Shown here: positions 52,097 through 59,734 of the stretch, one piece after another
How the letters are laid out: each line of letters opens with the position of its first letter
Numbering within the stretch: the first letter of the stretch is position 1
DNA from: Microbacterium caowuchunii
Lineage (GTDB): Bacteria; Actinomycetota; Actinomycetes; Actinomycetales; Microbacteriaceae
Length of the DNA: 64,000 bases
Direction of reading: 5' to 3'
NCBI RefSeq assembly: GCF_008727755.1
Contig: NZ_CP044231.1
Span: 1,178,001 to 1,242,000 of the forward strand
Translations under genes and position numbers: made by a program
The notes under the pieces: generated by a model
Seen by the model: only the letters and a program-made list of their open reading frames with translations
Databases searched by the model: none
What the model was told of the DNA's origin: nothing

Positions 52097-52398
52097 GCGG
52101 TCCTCCGGTCGGGGAGAAGCACGGCGACGGCGGGTACGCCGAACGCCGCGCACAGGGGATAGGAGAAGTCCTCGATCGGCGCCAGTCCGATCCGGATGCC
52201 GCTGAGGTGCTCCGCCGGGTAGGTGAACAGCCCGGCCGCGATCATCACGTTGTCGAAGACGGCGGTGAGGACGAACAGCGCAGCGGCGGCGACGGCGGAC
52301 GCCCGCATCCGCCGTCCGAAGCCGGGGCGCCGCGCGCTGAGGGCGGTGACCACGACGGTCACCGCGAGGAAGGGCAGGACGATGAGCGGATAGGTCAT
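52093..52398 (-). CDS. crtYf: C50 carotenoid cyclase subunit CrtYf
   Basis: 101-residue membrane protein of the heterodimeric lycopene cyclase-domain family (three helices; conserved FDNVMIAAGLFTYPAEHLSG and APIEDFSYPL). Acts with CrtYe to cyclise the ends of the C50 chain. ATG 52398 overlaps the crtYe stop and the stop overlaps crtEb, so all are coupled. Assignment of f versus e follows the corynebacterial gene order. Confidence 0.9.
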   Translation of the reverse strand: MTYPLIVLPFLAVTVVVTALSARRPGFGRRMRASAVAAAALFVLTAVFDNVMIAAGLFTYPAEHLSGIRIGLAPIEDFSYPLCAAFGVPAVAVLLPDRRTA

Positions 52399-52736
52399 CG
52401 TCTCACCTCCTGACCCGTGCGGGGAGCGGGGCGCAGCCGGCGGGACGCGGCCGAGTGCAGCACGAGGGCGAGGTAGCAGAGGAAGGCGAGGAAGACCGGC
52501 TCCTCCACTGGCAGGTGCGGAGCGAGATCCACACCGACGTAGAGCGGGCTGTCGCCCTTCACGAACACGCCGGTCGCGATGCCGACCGCATCCCAGACGA
52601 GGAAGAACGCCGTGCCGATGGCGACGGCGGCGGCCGTCCGGCCGGGCCGGTCCCAGAACGCGAGACGGAAGCGCGCATCGAGGGCCGCGATCCCGGCTGC
52701 GCTCAACAGGATCGCGGCCAGATACACACCCGGCAT
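52395..52736 (-). CDS. crtYe: C50 carotenoid cyclase subunit CrtYe
   Basis: 113-residue partner of CrtYf with three membrane helices. It carries the same cyclase-domain signatures (FLVWDAVGIATGVFVKGDSP and the HLPVEEPVFLAFLCYL motif). ATG 52736 shares one base with the crtI stop. Ring type (epsilon, beta or gamma) cannot be told from sequence alone. Confidence 0.9.
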   Translation of the reverse strand: MPGVYLAAILLSAAGIAALDARFRLAFWDRPGRTAAAVAIGTAFFLVWDAVGIATGVFVKGDSPLYVGVDLAPHLPVEEPVFLAFLCYLALVLHSAASRRLRPAPRTGQEVRR

Positions 52737-54331
52737 CAGGCCGTCCCCGTCTGCGGGGCGGACCGTTCCCGCGGCAGCGGCTCGGGGAGGGGGCCGGCGG
52801 AACGGTCGCCGCGGAGGCGTTTGACGACGAGCTCGGCGGAGATGAGGCACATCGGCAGGCCGATCCCCGGAAGCACCGACGAACCGGCGTAGTAGAGACC
52901 GTCGACCTTCGCGGAGGCGTTCCGTGGCCGGAAGAGGGCGCTCTGACCCAGCGTGTGCGCCAGTCCGAGCGCGTTGCCGCGCCAGACGTGCAGGTCCGAC
53001 GCGAAGTCCCCCGGGGCGATCGTACGGCGGACGACGATCCGCTCCTGCAGATCCGGGATGCCGCACCACGATGCGATCTGCGCGATCGCGGCGTCGGCGG
53101 CGCGCTCGATCGTGTCGTCGCCCGTGCCGTCGGTGCCGCCGCGGCCGAGCCCCGGCTCGGCCGGGATGGGGACGAGGACGAACAGGTTCTCGTGCCCCTC
53201 GGGCGCGACCGTGTCGTCCGTCGCGCTCGGCCGGCACACGTAGAGCGAAGCAGGATCCGGGATGTGGGCGTCCGGACCGAAGATGTCGGCGAAATTGGTG
53301 CGCCAGTCCTCGGTGAACAGCAGGGTGTGGTGCGCGAGCTGGGGCAGCTCGCCGCGGACGCCGAGGAGTACCAGCAGGGCGCCGTAGCTCGGCGTCTTCC
53401 TGCGCCACCACTTCTCCGGGTAGGTCTGCGAGGCCTCGGGGAGCAGACGGGTCTCGGTGTGATGCAGGTCCGCGGTCGACACGACGAGATCGGCGGTGAA
53501 GTGCCGGCCGTCGGTGGTCACGACACCTGTCGCGCGTCCGCTCGTCACCTCGATACGGTCCACCTCGGCGTCCGTCTCCACGCGGACGCCGCGCTCCCGC
53601 GCGAGGCGCTCGATGGCAGCGATCAGCGCGGTGAAGCCGCCCCGCGGATAGCGCACGCCGTCGTCGAGGTCGAGATGGCTCATGAGGTGGTAGAGGCTCG
53701 GCAGGTCGTACGGGGAGCCGCCCAGGAACACGCCCGCATACCCCAGGATCTGCCGCAGGCGGGTGTCCGTGAAGCGTTTCTCGATGCGGGATGCCAGGGG
53801 GACGGTCAGCAGGCTCGCCAGCCGGCCGATCCGGCGGAGCACGGCCGGGTCGCGCAGGCCCGCGAGCGATTCGTAGGAATCGTAGAGGAAGCGGGAGACG
53901 GCGAGGTCGTAGGCGTCACCGGCCGAGTCGAGATACGTCTCCAGCCGGGCACCGGCGCCGGGCTCGATCGACTCGAACAGGGCCATGGCCGATTCCCGGC
54001 CGGAGACGACGTCGAGGGCGCCGCCCGGGCCCACCGGCTCCGGCTCGGAGTAGACCCGGTAGGCGGGGGTGAGCGTCACGAGGTCGAGCTCCGCCTCGGA
54101 GGTCGTCCCGAGCAGCCGGAAGAAGTGATCGAAGACCTCGGGCATGAGGTACCAGCTGGGTCCGGTGTCGAACCGGAAGCCGTCGCGTTCCCAGCTTCCC
54201 GCGCGGCCGCCCACCTCGGGCCGTCCCTCGAACAGGACCACCTCGTACCCCTCCTCGGCGAGGAGCGCCGCCGTCGCGAGGCCGGCGATGCCGCCGCCGA
54301 TGACGAGGGACGTACGCCCGTGGCGCGTCAT
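52736..54331 (-). CDS. crtI: Phytoene desaturase CrtI
   Basis: FAD-dependent desaturase turning phytoene into lycopene. 531 aa with the N-terminal dinucleotide fold LVIGGGIAGLATAALLAEEG at 9-28, the GGRAGSWERDGFRFDTGPSW motif that follows, and the C-terminal CrtI signature GLYYAGSSVLPGIGLPMCL. The open frame extends upstream into crtB, but ATG 54331 overlapping the crtB stop gives the conserved start. Complete, no missing motifs. Confidence 0.96.
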   Translation of the reverse strand: MTRHGRTSLVIGGGIAGLATAALLAEEGYEVVLFEGRPEVGGRAGSWERDGFRFDTGPSWYLMPEVFDHFFRLLGTTSEAELDLVTLTPAYRVYSEPEPVGPGGALDVVSGRESAMALFESIEPGAGARLETYLDSAGDAYDLAVSRFLYDSYESLAGLRDPAVLRRIGRLASLLTVPLASRIEKRFTDTRLRQILGYAGVFLGGSPYDLPSLYHLMSHLDLDDGVRYPRGGFTALIAAIERLARERGVRVETDAEVDRIEVTSGRATGVVTTDGRHFTADLVVSTADLHHTETRLLPEASQTYPEKWWRRKTPSYGALLVLLGVRGELPQLAHHTLLFTEDWRTNFADIFGPDAHIPDPASLYVCRPSATDDTVAPEGHENLFVLVPIPAEPGLGRGGTDGTGDDTIERAADAAIAQIASWCGIPDLQERIVVRRTIAPGDFASDLHVWRGNALGLAHTLGQSALFRPRNASAKVDGLYYAGSSVLPGIGLPMCLISAELVVKRLRGDRSAGPLPEPLPRERSAPQTGTA

Positions 54332-55206
54332 GCCCGCGCACCGCGCGGCGCGCCGCCGAGCCACGCCCGTGCCGCGAGCGTCGCCTTCTGCGAGGCGGGG
54401 ACGCTGACCCGTCGCCCGTCGACCGGCTCGTTCCGCAGGCGGTCGGAGAGCGCGGCGAACAGATCGTGCGCCGCGGTCACCGCGCGCCGGCAGTCCAGTG
54501 GGAGGAACGGGATGACGTCCGCCGCGGCGGCGAGATCGGCGTCGATGCGGTCGAGGACGTCCGTCCGGGTCCGGGAGTGGTCGTCGACGGCGAGGTAGTC
54601 CCGTCCGAGCTCGTGCGAGTCGTGATCGAGGTCGCGGAGGAAATTCACGTCCTGGAAGGCGCGGCCGAGAGCGCGTGCCCCCGCCACGAGGTGCGGAGAG
54701 GGCGCGCCCGGCCGCTCCGCACCGGCGTTCTCGAAGATGGCGAGGCACATGAGGCCCACGACCTCCGCGGAGCCGTACACGTAGGCGTCGTGCGAGTCGT
54801 CGTCGTGCGTGCGCGTCGAGATGTCCGTGCGCATGGAGGCGAAGAACGGCGCGGTCAGATCCGTGCCGATGCCGCACTCGCGTGCCGTCCGGGCAAACGC
54901 GTGGACGACGAGGTTGGCGCTGAATCCGCGGGTGACCGCAGCCTCCGTCTCCTGCTCCAGTTCGTCGAGGACCGCCGCCTGGGCGAGCTCGTCGAGTCCC
55001 GCCTCCCGAGCGGGGCCGTCCACGATCTCGTCGGCGATGCGCACGAGGGCGTAGACGTTCCGCACGTGCGGACGCGGCCGAGGTCCGAGAAGGCGCGAGG
55101 CGAGGGAGAAGGAGGTGGAGTACGCACGGATGACCGCGGCGGCCGCCGTCTCGGCGGTTCGGTCGTACAGGGTGAGTCCGGTCGGGACGGAATCGGTTCG
55201 GGTCAC
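54328..55206 (-). CDS. crtB: Phytoene synthase CrtB
   Basis: Condenses two geranylgeranyl diphosphates to phytoene. 292 aa of the squalene/phytoene synthase fold, with the first Asp-rich motif RIADEIVDG (about 57-65) and the second RDLDHDSHELGRDYL. YSTSFSLASRLL near 29-40 is the conserved substrate-pocket stretch. GTG 55206 overlaps the crtE stop. Confidence 0.96.
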   Translation of the reverse strand: MTRTDSVPTGLTLYDRTAETAAAAVIRAYSTSFSLASRLLGPRPRPHVRNVYALVRIADEIVDGPAREAGLDELAQAAVLDELEQETEAAVTRGFSANLVVHAFARTARECGIGTDLTAPFFASMRTDISTRTHDDDSHDAYVYGSAEVVGLMCLAIFENAGAERPGAPSPHLVAGARALGRAFQDVNFLRDLDHDSHELGRDYLAVDDHSRTRTDVLDRIDADLAAAADVIPFLPLDCRRAVTAAHDLFAALSDRLRNEPVDGRRVSVPASQKATLAARAWLGGAPRGARA

Positions 55207-56261
55207 GGAATGCGCTCTCGGATGCGCTCGGCGATGCCGCCGAGCAGGGTGGCGGCCGCCGACGGCAGCCGTTCTGCGGAGATGAGGGCCTGGGCGAGGG
55301 TGTCCTCCACCAGGCCGCAGAGCCGGGTGCGGGCGCCGCTCTCGTCGAGGACGCGCTGCGCCTCCAGGACCGCGATCGCGCCGGTGTGCGCGCGGGAGAG
55401 GGCGTCGCTGACGGTCGGCCAGGAGGGGGTCTGCTGCGCGAGAGCGATCAGGGGTGTGCGCTTCGCCTCGCGCAGGTCGCCGCCGGCATCCCGTCCGGCC
55501 TGGTCGGTCGTGCCGAACGCTCCGATGAGGTCGTCGACGAGCTGATAGGCCAGTCCCAGGTCGCCTCCGCACAGGCGCAGCGTTTCGAGGTCCTGGGCGG
55601 AGGCTCCGGCCAGCAGAGCTCCGGCGCGCAGCGGAGCGGTGAAGGAGTAGACGGCGGTCTTGTCGTGGGCGGCCGTCAAGAGGGAGTCGCCGGACTGGTC
55701 CGCCCCGCGCAGGGCGTTCTCCACGTCGGCGAGCTCGCCCGCGGCCGAGACCACCACGGCATCGTCGAAGAGGGCCATCAGGGCGGCGCGGCGATTCGCC
55801 GAGATGTCGGCGAGGGCGATCAGGCGCGTCGCTTCGTACAGCAGCAGGTCTCCGCCGAGGATCGCGGCGGCGTCGCCGAGTCCTGCGGCGGCCACGGCGC
55901 CCGCTCCGGCGCCGGACCCGCGCAGGCGGAACTCGCCGGCGATGTTCGGGATGCCGCGCCGCTCGATGTCGTGATCGATGACGTCGTCGTGCACGACGAA
56001 GGCGGTGTGCAGCAACTCGAAGGATGCGGCGACGGGGTAGACGCCGGTCATCTCGTCGGCGCGCCCGCCGAAGGCCTCGAAGTTCGCCACGACGAGGGCG
56101 GGACGGAATCGCTTCCCGCCGCTGGCGGCGCGGGTGACCGCATCCGCCAGCGCCGCGAAGGACTCGCCGAGGTCGCCGGCGCGCCGGCGCAGCCGCGCCA
56201 GAGCGGCGTCGATCTCGTCATCGATTCCCTGGCGGACGTCGGGCCCGAGGCCGTGGATCAT
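55203..56261 (-). CDS. crtE: Geranylgeranyl diphosphate synthase CrtE/IdsA
   Basis: trans-Polyprenyl diphosphate synthase supplying GGPP. 352 aa, with first Asp-rich motif HDDVIDHDIERRG at about 92-104 and second QLVDDLIGAFG. The GGKRFRPALV motif (48-57) binds isopentenyl diphosphate. ATG 56261 overlaps the idi stop by 4 bases. In the corynebacterial system GGPP is also the signal sensed by CrtR, which is relevant to the divergent regulator here. Confidence 0.95.
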   Translation of the reverse strand: MIHGLGPDVRQGIDDEIDAALARLRRRAGDLGESFAALADAVTRAASGGKRFRPALVVANFEAFGGRADEMTGVYPVAASFELLHTAFVVHDDVIDHDIERRGIPNIAGEFRLRGSGAGAGAVAAAGLGDAAAILGGDLLLYEATRLIALADISANRRAALMALFDDAVVVSAAGELADVENALRGADQSGDSLLTAAHDKTAVYSFTAPLRAGALLAGASAQDLETLRLCGGDLGLAYQLVDDLIGAFGTTDQAGRDAGGDLREAKRTPLIALAQQTPSWPTVSDALSRAHTGAIAVLEAQRVLDESGARTRLCGLVEDTLAQALISAERLPSAAATLLGGIAERIRERIP

Positions 56262-56815
56262 GAGGCCACCCGGTGCTCGAGGGGTCTGCGTGCGGCGAAC
56301 AGATCGAGCTGCTCGGCCTGCAGCACCAGCCAGGGGCTGAATGCCCACGGGGTCGTGCGCAGGGACGCCGCCAGCTCGGCGGGGTCGACCCAACGGGCGT
56401 CGACGACTTCCAGCGGATTCAGGACGGGCTCGCCCTCGGCGCGGGCGATGTAGACGGGGCAGACCTCGTGCTCGACGACGCCGCTGGCATCGGTGGCCCG
56501 GTAGCGGAACAGGGGGAGTGCCAGCTGGATCTGGGTGAGCGCGAGTCCCAGTTCGAACTCGGCCCGGCGGTGGACCGCCTGGAGGAGGGGCTCCGCCGGC
56601 TTCGGGTGACCGCAGAAGCTGTTGGTCCAGACGCCCGGCCACGTCTTCTTGTGAAGTGCGCGGCGCGTCACCAGGATCTCCCCGTCTTCGTTGAGGACGT
56701 GGCAGGAGAATGCCAGGTGCAGAGCCGTGTCGGTTCCGTGCACACTGCTCTTGGGGGCCGTGCCGATTTCGTTTCCCTCGTCGTCCAGCAGAACGACGTA
56801 CTCGATCTCGTCCAT
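56258..56815 (-). CDS. idi: Isopentenyl-diphosphate delta-isomerase, type I
   Basis: Interconverts isopentenyl and dimethylallyl diphosphate. 185-residue Nudix-fold enzyme with catalytic Cys in NSFCGHP and the metal-site His/Glu in VEHEVCPVY. Opens the carotenoid operon. ATG 56815 has a perfect AAGGAGG at 56820-56826. Placement of idi as first gene differs from the Corynebacterium glutamicum crt operon as I recall it, where crtE is first. Confidence 0.95.
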   Translation of the reverse strand: MDEIEYVVLLDDEGNEIGTAPKSSVHGTDTALHLAFSCHVLNEDGEILVTRRALHKKTWPGVWTNSFCGHPKPAEPLLQAVHRRAEFELGLALTQIQLALPLFRYRATDASGVVEHEVCPVYIARAEGEPVLNPLEVVDARWVDPAELAASLRTTPWAFSPWLVLQAEQLDLFAARRPLEHRVAS

Positions 56816-56830
56816 TCGACCTCCTTATTT

Positions 56831-56845
56831 GCTAGCTTAGCTAGC
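56831..56845. promoter_or_regulatory. 15-bp palindromic operator in the idi promoter
   Basis: GCTAGCT-T-AGCTAGC is a perfect inverted repeat with a one-base centre. It contains the minus-strand hexamer TAAGCT (56834-56839), the likely idi -10, and lies just upstream of the idi ribosome-binding site. A repressor bound here would block the operon. The size and spacing suit a MarR dimer. Confidence 0.7.
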
Positions 56846-56870
56846 TATCTGGCTTTCGACCGATACTACA

Positions 56871-56876
56871 TAGGCT
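56871..56876 (+). promoter_or_regulatory. Probable -10 of the crtR-like gene
   Basis: TAGGCT ends 8 bases before GTG 56885 and 17 before ATG 56894. The operator centre is 33 bases upstream of it, near the -35 region, so autorepression is possible. Confidence 0.5.
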
Positions 56877-56884
56877 GGAAGGGA

Positions 56885-57367
56885 GTGTCCAACATGTCGG
56901 GTGTCCCGCGCACGGGGGTGTCGGACAACACCGCCGTATGGCAGGTGTTGACGGCCGTCCGTGCCTTCAGCGACGCCATGGACCGGATGTACAGCGGCAT
57001 GAAGGGCGAGATGGACATGAACGCCACGGACCTCGCCGCGTTGCGCATGCTGATCATCCGCGAGCAGCGGGACGAATCGGTCAGTCCGCACGACATCGCC
57101 CGGCACCTGCGGATCTCCACCGCCTCGACGACCAAGCTCCTGGATCGCCTGGCGGATGCCGGCCACCTCGTGCGCAAGCCGCATCCGCACGACGGCCGGG
57201 CGCGGATCGTCGCGCTGACCCAGAAGTCGCGGGACTCGTTCCGCGCGCACTTCCGCGACAGCATGGGCGCGATGCGCGGCGTCGCGGAGGAGTTCACCGA
57301 CGAGGAGCTGGCCGTGGTGACCGAATTCCTCATGCGGATGTCGGCGGCGGTGGATCCGGAGCCCTGA
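56885..57367 (+). CDS. crtR: MarR-family regulator of the carotenoid operon (CrtR-like)
   Basis: 160-aa winged-helix repressor, divergent from idi-crtE-B-I-Ye-Yf-Eb. Recognition-helix region ISTASTTKLLDRLADAGHLV and wing KPHPHDGRARIVALT at about 75-110 are typical MarR. In Corynebacterium a MarR protein in the same divergent place (CrtR) represses crt genes and is released by GGPP; the same role is inferred here. Start: GTG 56885 fits the -10; ATG 56894 (157 aa) with GGAAGGGAG upstream is the alternative. Ends before a hairpin terminator. Confidence 0.85.
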   Translation: MSNMSGVPRTGVSDNTAVWQVLTAVRAFSDAMDRMYSGMKGEMDMNATDLAALRMLIIREQRDESVSPHDIARHLRISTASTTKLLDRLADAGHLVRKPHPHDGRARIVALTQKSRDSFRAHFRDSMGAMRGVAEEFTDEELAVVTEFLMRMSAAVDPEP

Positions 57368-57399
57368 GCCCCCGCTGGCGGGAATCGGGGCGGGCAAAA

Positions 57400-57433
57400 G
57401 AAGAAGGCGCCTCCCGGAGGAGACGCCTTCTTC
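57400..57433. terminator. Intrinsic terminator between crtR and tRNA-Met
   Basis: GAAGAAGGCG pairs with CGCCTTCTTC, with a CCTCC/GGAGG inner region, followed by GTTTT on the plus strand. The minus strand reads a T-rich tail too, so it can serve the convergent tRNA gene. Confidence 0.85.
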
Positions 57434-57440
57434 GTTTTCG

Positions 57441-57514
57441 TTGCGGGGACAGGATTTGAACCTGCGACCTCTGGGTTATGAGCCCAGCGAGCTACCGAAC
57501 TGCTCCACCCCGCG
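57441..57514 (-). tRNA. Initiator tRNA-fMet (CAU)
   Basis: 74-base cloverleaf without encoded CCA. Acceptor CGCGGGG/CCCCGCA leaves the C1-A72 mismatch of initiator tRNA. The anticodon arm CTGGGCTCATAACCCAG has three consecutive G-C pairs, the second initiator hallmark. The D-arm GAGC...GCTC and T-arm CAGGTTCAAATCCTG are regular. Confidence 0.97.
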
Positions 57515-57525
57515 GCACAAGAGAT

Positions 57526-57555
57526 AATCTAACACGGGGATCGCGCGCGGTCGAA
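57526..57555 (-). promoter_or_regulatory. Promoter of the initiator tRNA gene
   Basis: On the minus strand -35 TTCGAC (57550-57555) and -10 TAGATT (57526-57531) are separated by 18 bases, with the -10 11 bases before the mature 5' end. Confidence 0.65.
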
Positions 57556-57610
57556 TCGGGGCCGTCATCCCGGGCGTTTCGCGCCGGTTGCCGGGCCGGC
57601 TCCCGCACGC

Positions 57611-57616
57611 CAGGAT
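57611..57616 (+). promoter_or_regulatory. -10-like element of the nitrilase-family gene, predicts leaderless mRNA
   Basis: CAGGAT ends 6 bases before GTG 57623. Confidence 0.4.
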
Positions 57617-57622
57617 GGGGGC

Positions 57623-58429
57623 GTGCCCGATCCGTTCACCCTCGCCGTCGCGCAGTTCGCGCCCACCGCCGATCGTGCGCGCAACCTCGAGGCGATCGGC
57701 GAGATGACCGCCGAGGCCTCCGCGGCCGGCGCGCGGGCGGTCGTGTTCCCGGAGTACTCCAGCTACTTCGTCGACCCGTTCGATGTGAGCGTCCGTGAGC
57801 ACGCCGAGGCGATGGACGGGCCCTTCGTGTCCGCTCTCACCCGGCTGGCGGCGGAGCAGGGGATCACCGTGATCGCCGGTCTGCTGGAGGCGGCCGGAGA
57901 CGGCAGGCACGTGCACAACACGGTCGTCGCCGTGGATGCCGGCGGCGTCCGCGCCCGGTACCGCAAGCAGCACCTCTACGATGCGTTCGGTCAGCGCGAG
58001 TCCGATTGGGTGGCCGCGGGCGCTCTCGACGCCCCGGAGATCTTCGAGGTCGACGGTGTGGCCTGCGGCCTGATGACCTGTTACGACCTGCGGTTCCCCG
58101 AGTCCGCGCGCACCCTCGTGGACGCCGGAGCCGAGCTCCTGCTCGTGCCGGCGGAGTGGGTGCGCGGGCCCCTCAAGGAGGCGCAGTGGGAGACGCTGCT
58201 GCAAGCCCGCGCCATCGAGAACACGGTGTACGTCGCGGCCGCGGACCATCCGCCGCCCCTCGGCGTGGGCAGGTCGGGCATCATCGACCCCCAGGGCGTG
58301 GTCGTGGCGACGATCGGCACAGGATCGGGCATCGTGCTGGGGCGCATCGATCCGGACGAGGTGGCCCGCGTGCGCCGCGTCAACCCCGCTCTGCGGCTGC
58401 GCCGGTACGGCGTGCACCCGCGGGACTGA
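57623..58429 (+). CDS. Carbon-nitrogen hydrolase (nitrilase superfamily)
   Basis: 268 aa, single nitrilase-fold domain. Catalytic Glu in VVFPEYSSY (about 41-49), Lys in YRKQHLYDAFGQ, and nucleophile Cys in GLMTCYDLRFPE. The active-site pattern is closest to the Nit/omega-amidase branch (deaminated glutathione or 2-oxoglutaramate amidase). The convergent neighbour is an aminotransferase of the glutamine/methionine transaminase type, which would produce omega-amides or alpha-keto acids, so a shared amide-metabolism role is plausible but unproven. The two genes are convergent, only 4 bases apart. Confidence 0.88.
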   Translation: MPDPFTLAVAQFAPTADRARNLEAIGEMTAEASAAGARAVVFPEYSSYFVDPFDVSVREHAEAMDGPFVSALTRLAAEQGITVIAGLLEAAGDGRHVHNTVVAVDAGGVRARYRKQHLYDAFGQRESDWVAAGALDAPEIFEVDGVACGLMTCYDLRFPESARTLVDAGAELLLVPAEWVRGPLKEAQWETLLQARAIENTVYVAAADHPPPLGVGRSGIIDPQGVVVATIGTGSGIVLGRIDPDEVARVRRVNPALRLRRYGVHPRD

Positions 58430-58433
58430 AACC

Positions 58434-59636
58434 TCAGCGCAGGACCGTCAGCCGCCGTGCGGCTTCCGTGAGGACGTCCTCGCGTTTGCACGCGGCGAAC
58501 CGCACCAGCGTCGCGTAGTCGGCACGGTGCTCCGCGGTGGCGAACGCGGTCAGCGGGATGGCGACCACCCCTGCGCGATCGGCGAGCGATCGGCAGAACG
58601 CGTGCGCATCCGTCGCGCCGAGCGGGGCCGCATCCGCGACCGTGAAGTACGAACCGGCCGCGCGGGCGGCCGAGAACCCCGCCGCCTCCAGGCCGCGGCG
58701 GAGCAGGTCGCGTTTGCGCTGCAGGTCCGCAGCGATCCCGGCGAAGACCTCGTCGCCGAGCCTCAGCCCGAGCGCGACCGCGGGCTGGAACGGTGCCCCG
58801 TTGACGTAGGTCAGGAACTGCTTGACGGCGAGCACGGCGTCGACCAGGGCGGCGGGCGCGGTCAGCCAGCCGATCTTCCATCCGGTGGTGGAAAAGGTCT
58901 TCCCGGCGGAGGAGATGCTCACGGTTCGCTCCGCGGCTCCGGGCATGGATGCCATCGGGACGTGGCGACGGCCGTCGAAGAGCAGGTGCTCGTACACCTC
59001 GTCGGTGACGATCACGGCGTCGTGCCGGTCGGCCAGACGCACGATCTCCGCGCGCGCCTCGGCGGTGAAGACGGTGCCGGTGGGATTGTGCGGGTCGTTC
59101 ACGATGATCAGCCGCGTGCGGTCACCGACCGCTTCCCGCAGCCGGTCGAGGTCGGGCTGGAAGTCCGGCCAGTGCAGCGGAACCGTCACCAGGCGCGCCC
59201 CGGCGAGGGCGACGAGCGCGGCATAAGCGTCGTAGAACGGCTCGAAGACGACGACCTCGTCGTCGGGGCCGTCCACGAGCGCGAGGATGGTGGCGGCCAG
59301 CGCCTCCGTCGCGCCGGCCGTGACGAGCACCTCGCGTTCGGCATCGACGGCGAGCCCGTAGAACCGCTGCTGATGCTCCGCGATCGCCTCGCGGAGGGAG
59401 GCCTCCCCGCGGCCCGGCGGGTATTGGTTCACCCCGGCGGAGATCGCGTCCCGGGCGGCCTCGAGCACGACGGCGGGACCGTCCTCGTCGGGGAAACCCT
59501 GACCGAGGTTGACGGCGCCGGTGCGGGCGGCGAGTGCGCTCATCTCCGCGAAGATCGTGGGGGACGTGGTCCCGTCCGTGCCGAGGAGTCCGGCGCCCGC
59601 GGCGGCCCGGCGCCACGCTCCGCTCAGGGTTCGCAT
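58434..59636 (-). CDS. PLP aminotransferase, class I/II (kynurenine/glutamine/methionine transaminase type)
   Basis: 400 aa. PLP lysine in VSISSAGKTFSTTGWKIGW (about 230-248), NDPHNPTGTVF motif before it, DEVYEHLLFDG around the cofactor Asp-Tyr, and C-terminal Arg in TLVRFAACKRED. This resembles YbdL/KAT-like enzymes that transaminate methionine, glutamine or aromatic amino acids. ATG 59636 is chosen because TAACCT ends 7 bases upstream and the conserved start follows; the open frame extends further. See the nitrilase gene for a possible link. Confidence 0.88.
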   Translation of the reverse strand: MRTLSGAWRRAAAGAGLLGTDGTTSPTIFAEMSALAARTGAVNLGQGFPDEDGPAVVLEAARDAISAGVNQYPPGRGEASLREAIAEHQQRFYGLAVDAEREVLVTAGATEALAATILALVDGPDDEVVVFEPFYDAYAALVALAGARLVTVPLHWPDFQPDLDRLREAVGDRTRLIIVNDPHNPTGTVFTAEARAEIVRLADRHDAVIVTDEVYEHLLFDGRRHVPMASMPGAAERTVSISSAGKTFSTTGWKIGWLTAPAALVDAVLAVKQFLTYVNGAPFQPAVALGLRLGDEVFAGIAADLQRKRDLLRRGLEAAGFSAARAAGSYFTVADAAPLGATDAHAFCRSLADRAGVVAIPLTAFATAEHRADYATLVRFAACKREDVLTEAARRLTVLR

Positions 59637-59643
59637 TCGACAC

Positions 59644-59649
59644 AGGTTA
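59644..59649 (-). promoter_or_regulatory. -10 element of the aminotransferase gene, predicts leaderless mRNA
   Basis: TAACCT (minus strand) ends 7 bases before ATG 59636. Confidence 0.55.
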
Positions 59650-59734
59650 GTCGCATAGGGTCGTCCCATTCTCGGCATAGGCAATGCACAGAAAAGGGCT
59701 GCACCCTGATTAAGGCCTGCCAGAAGGAGCAATC

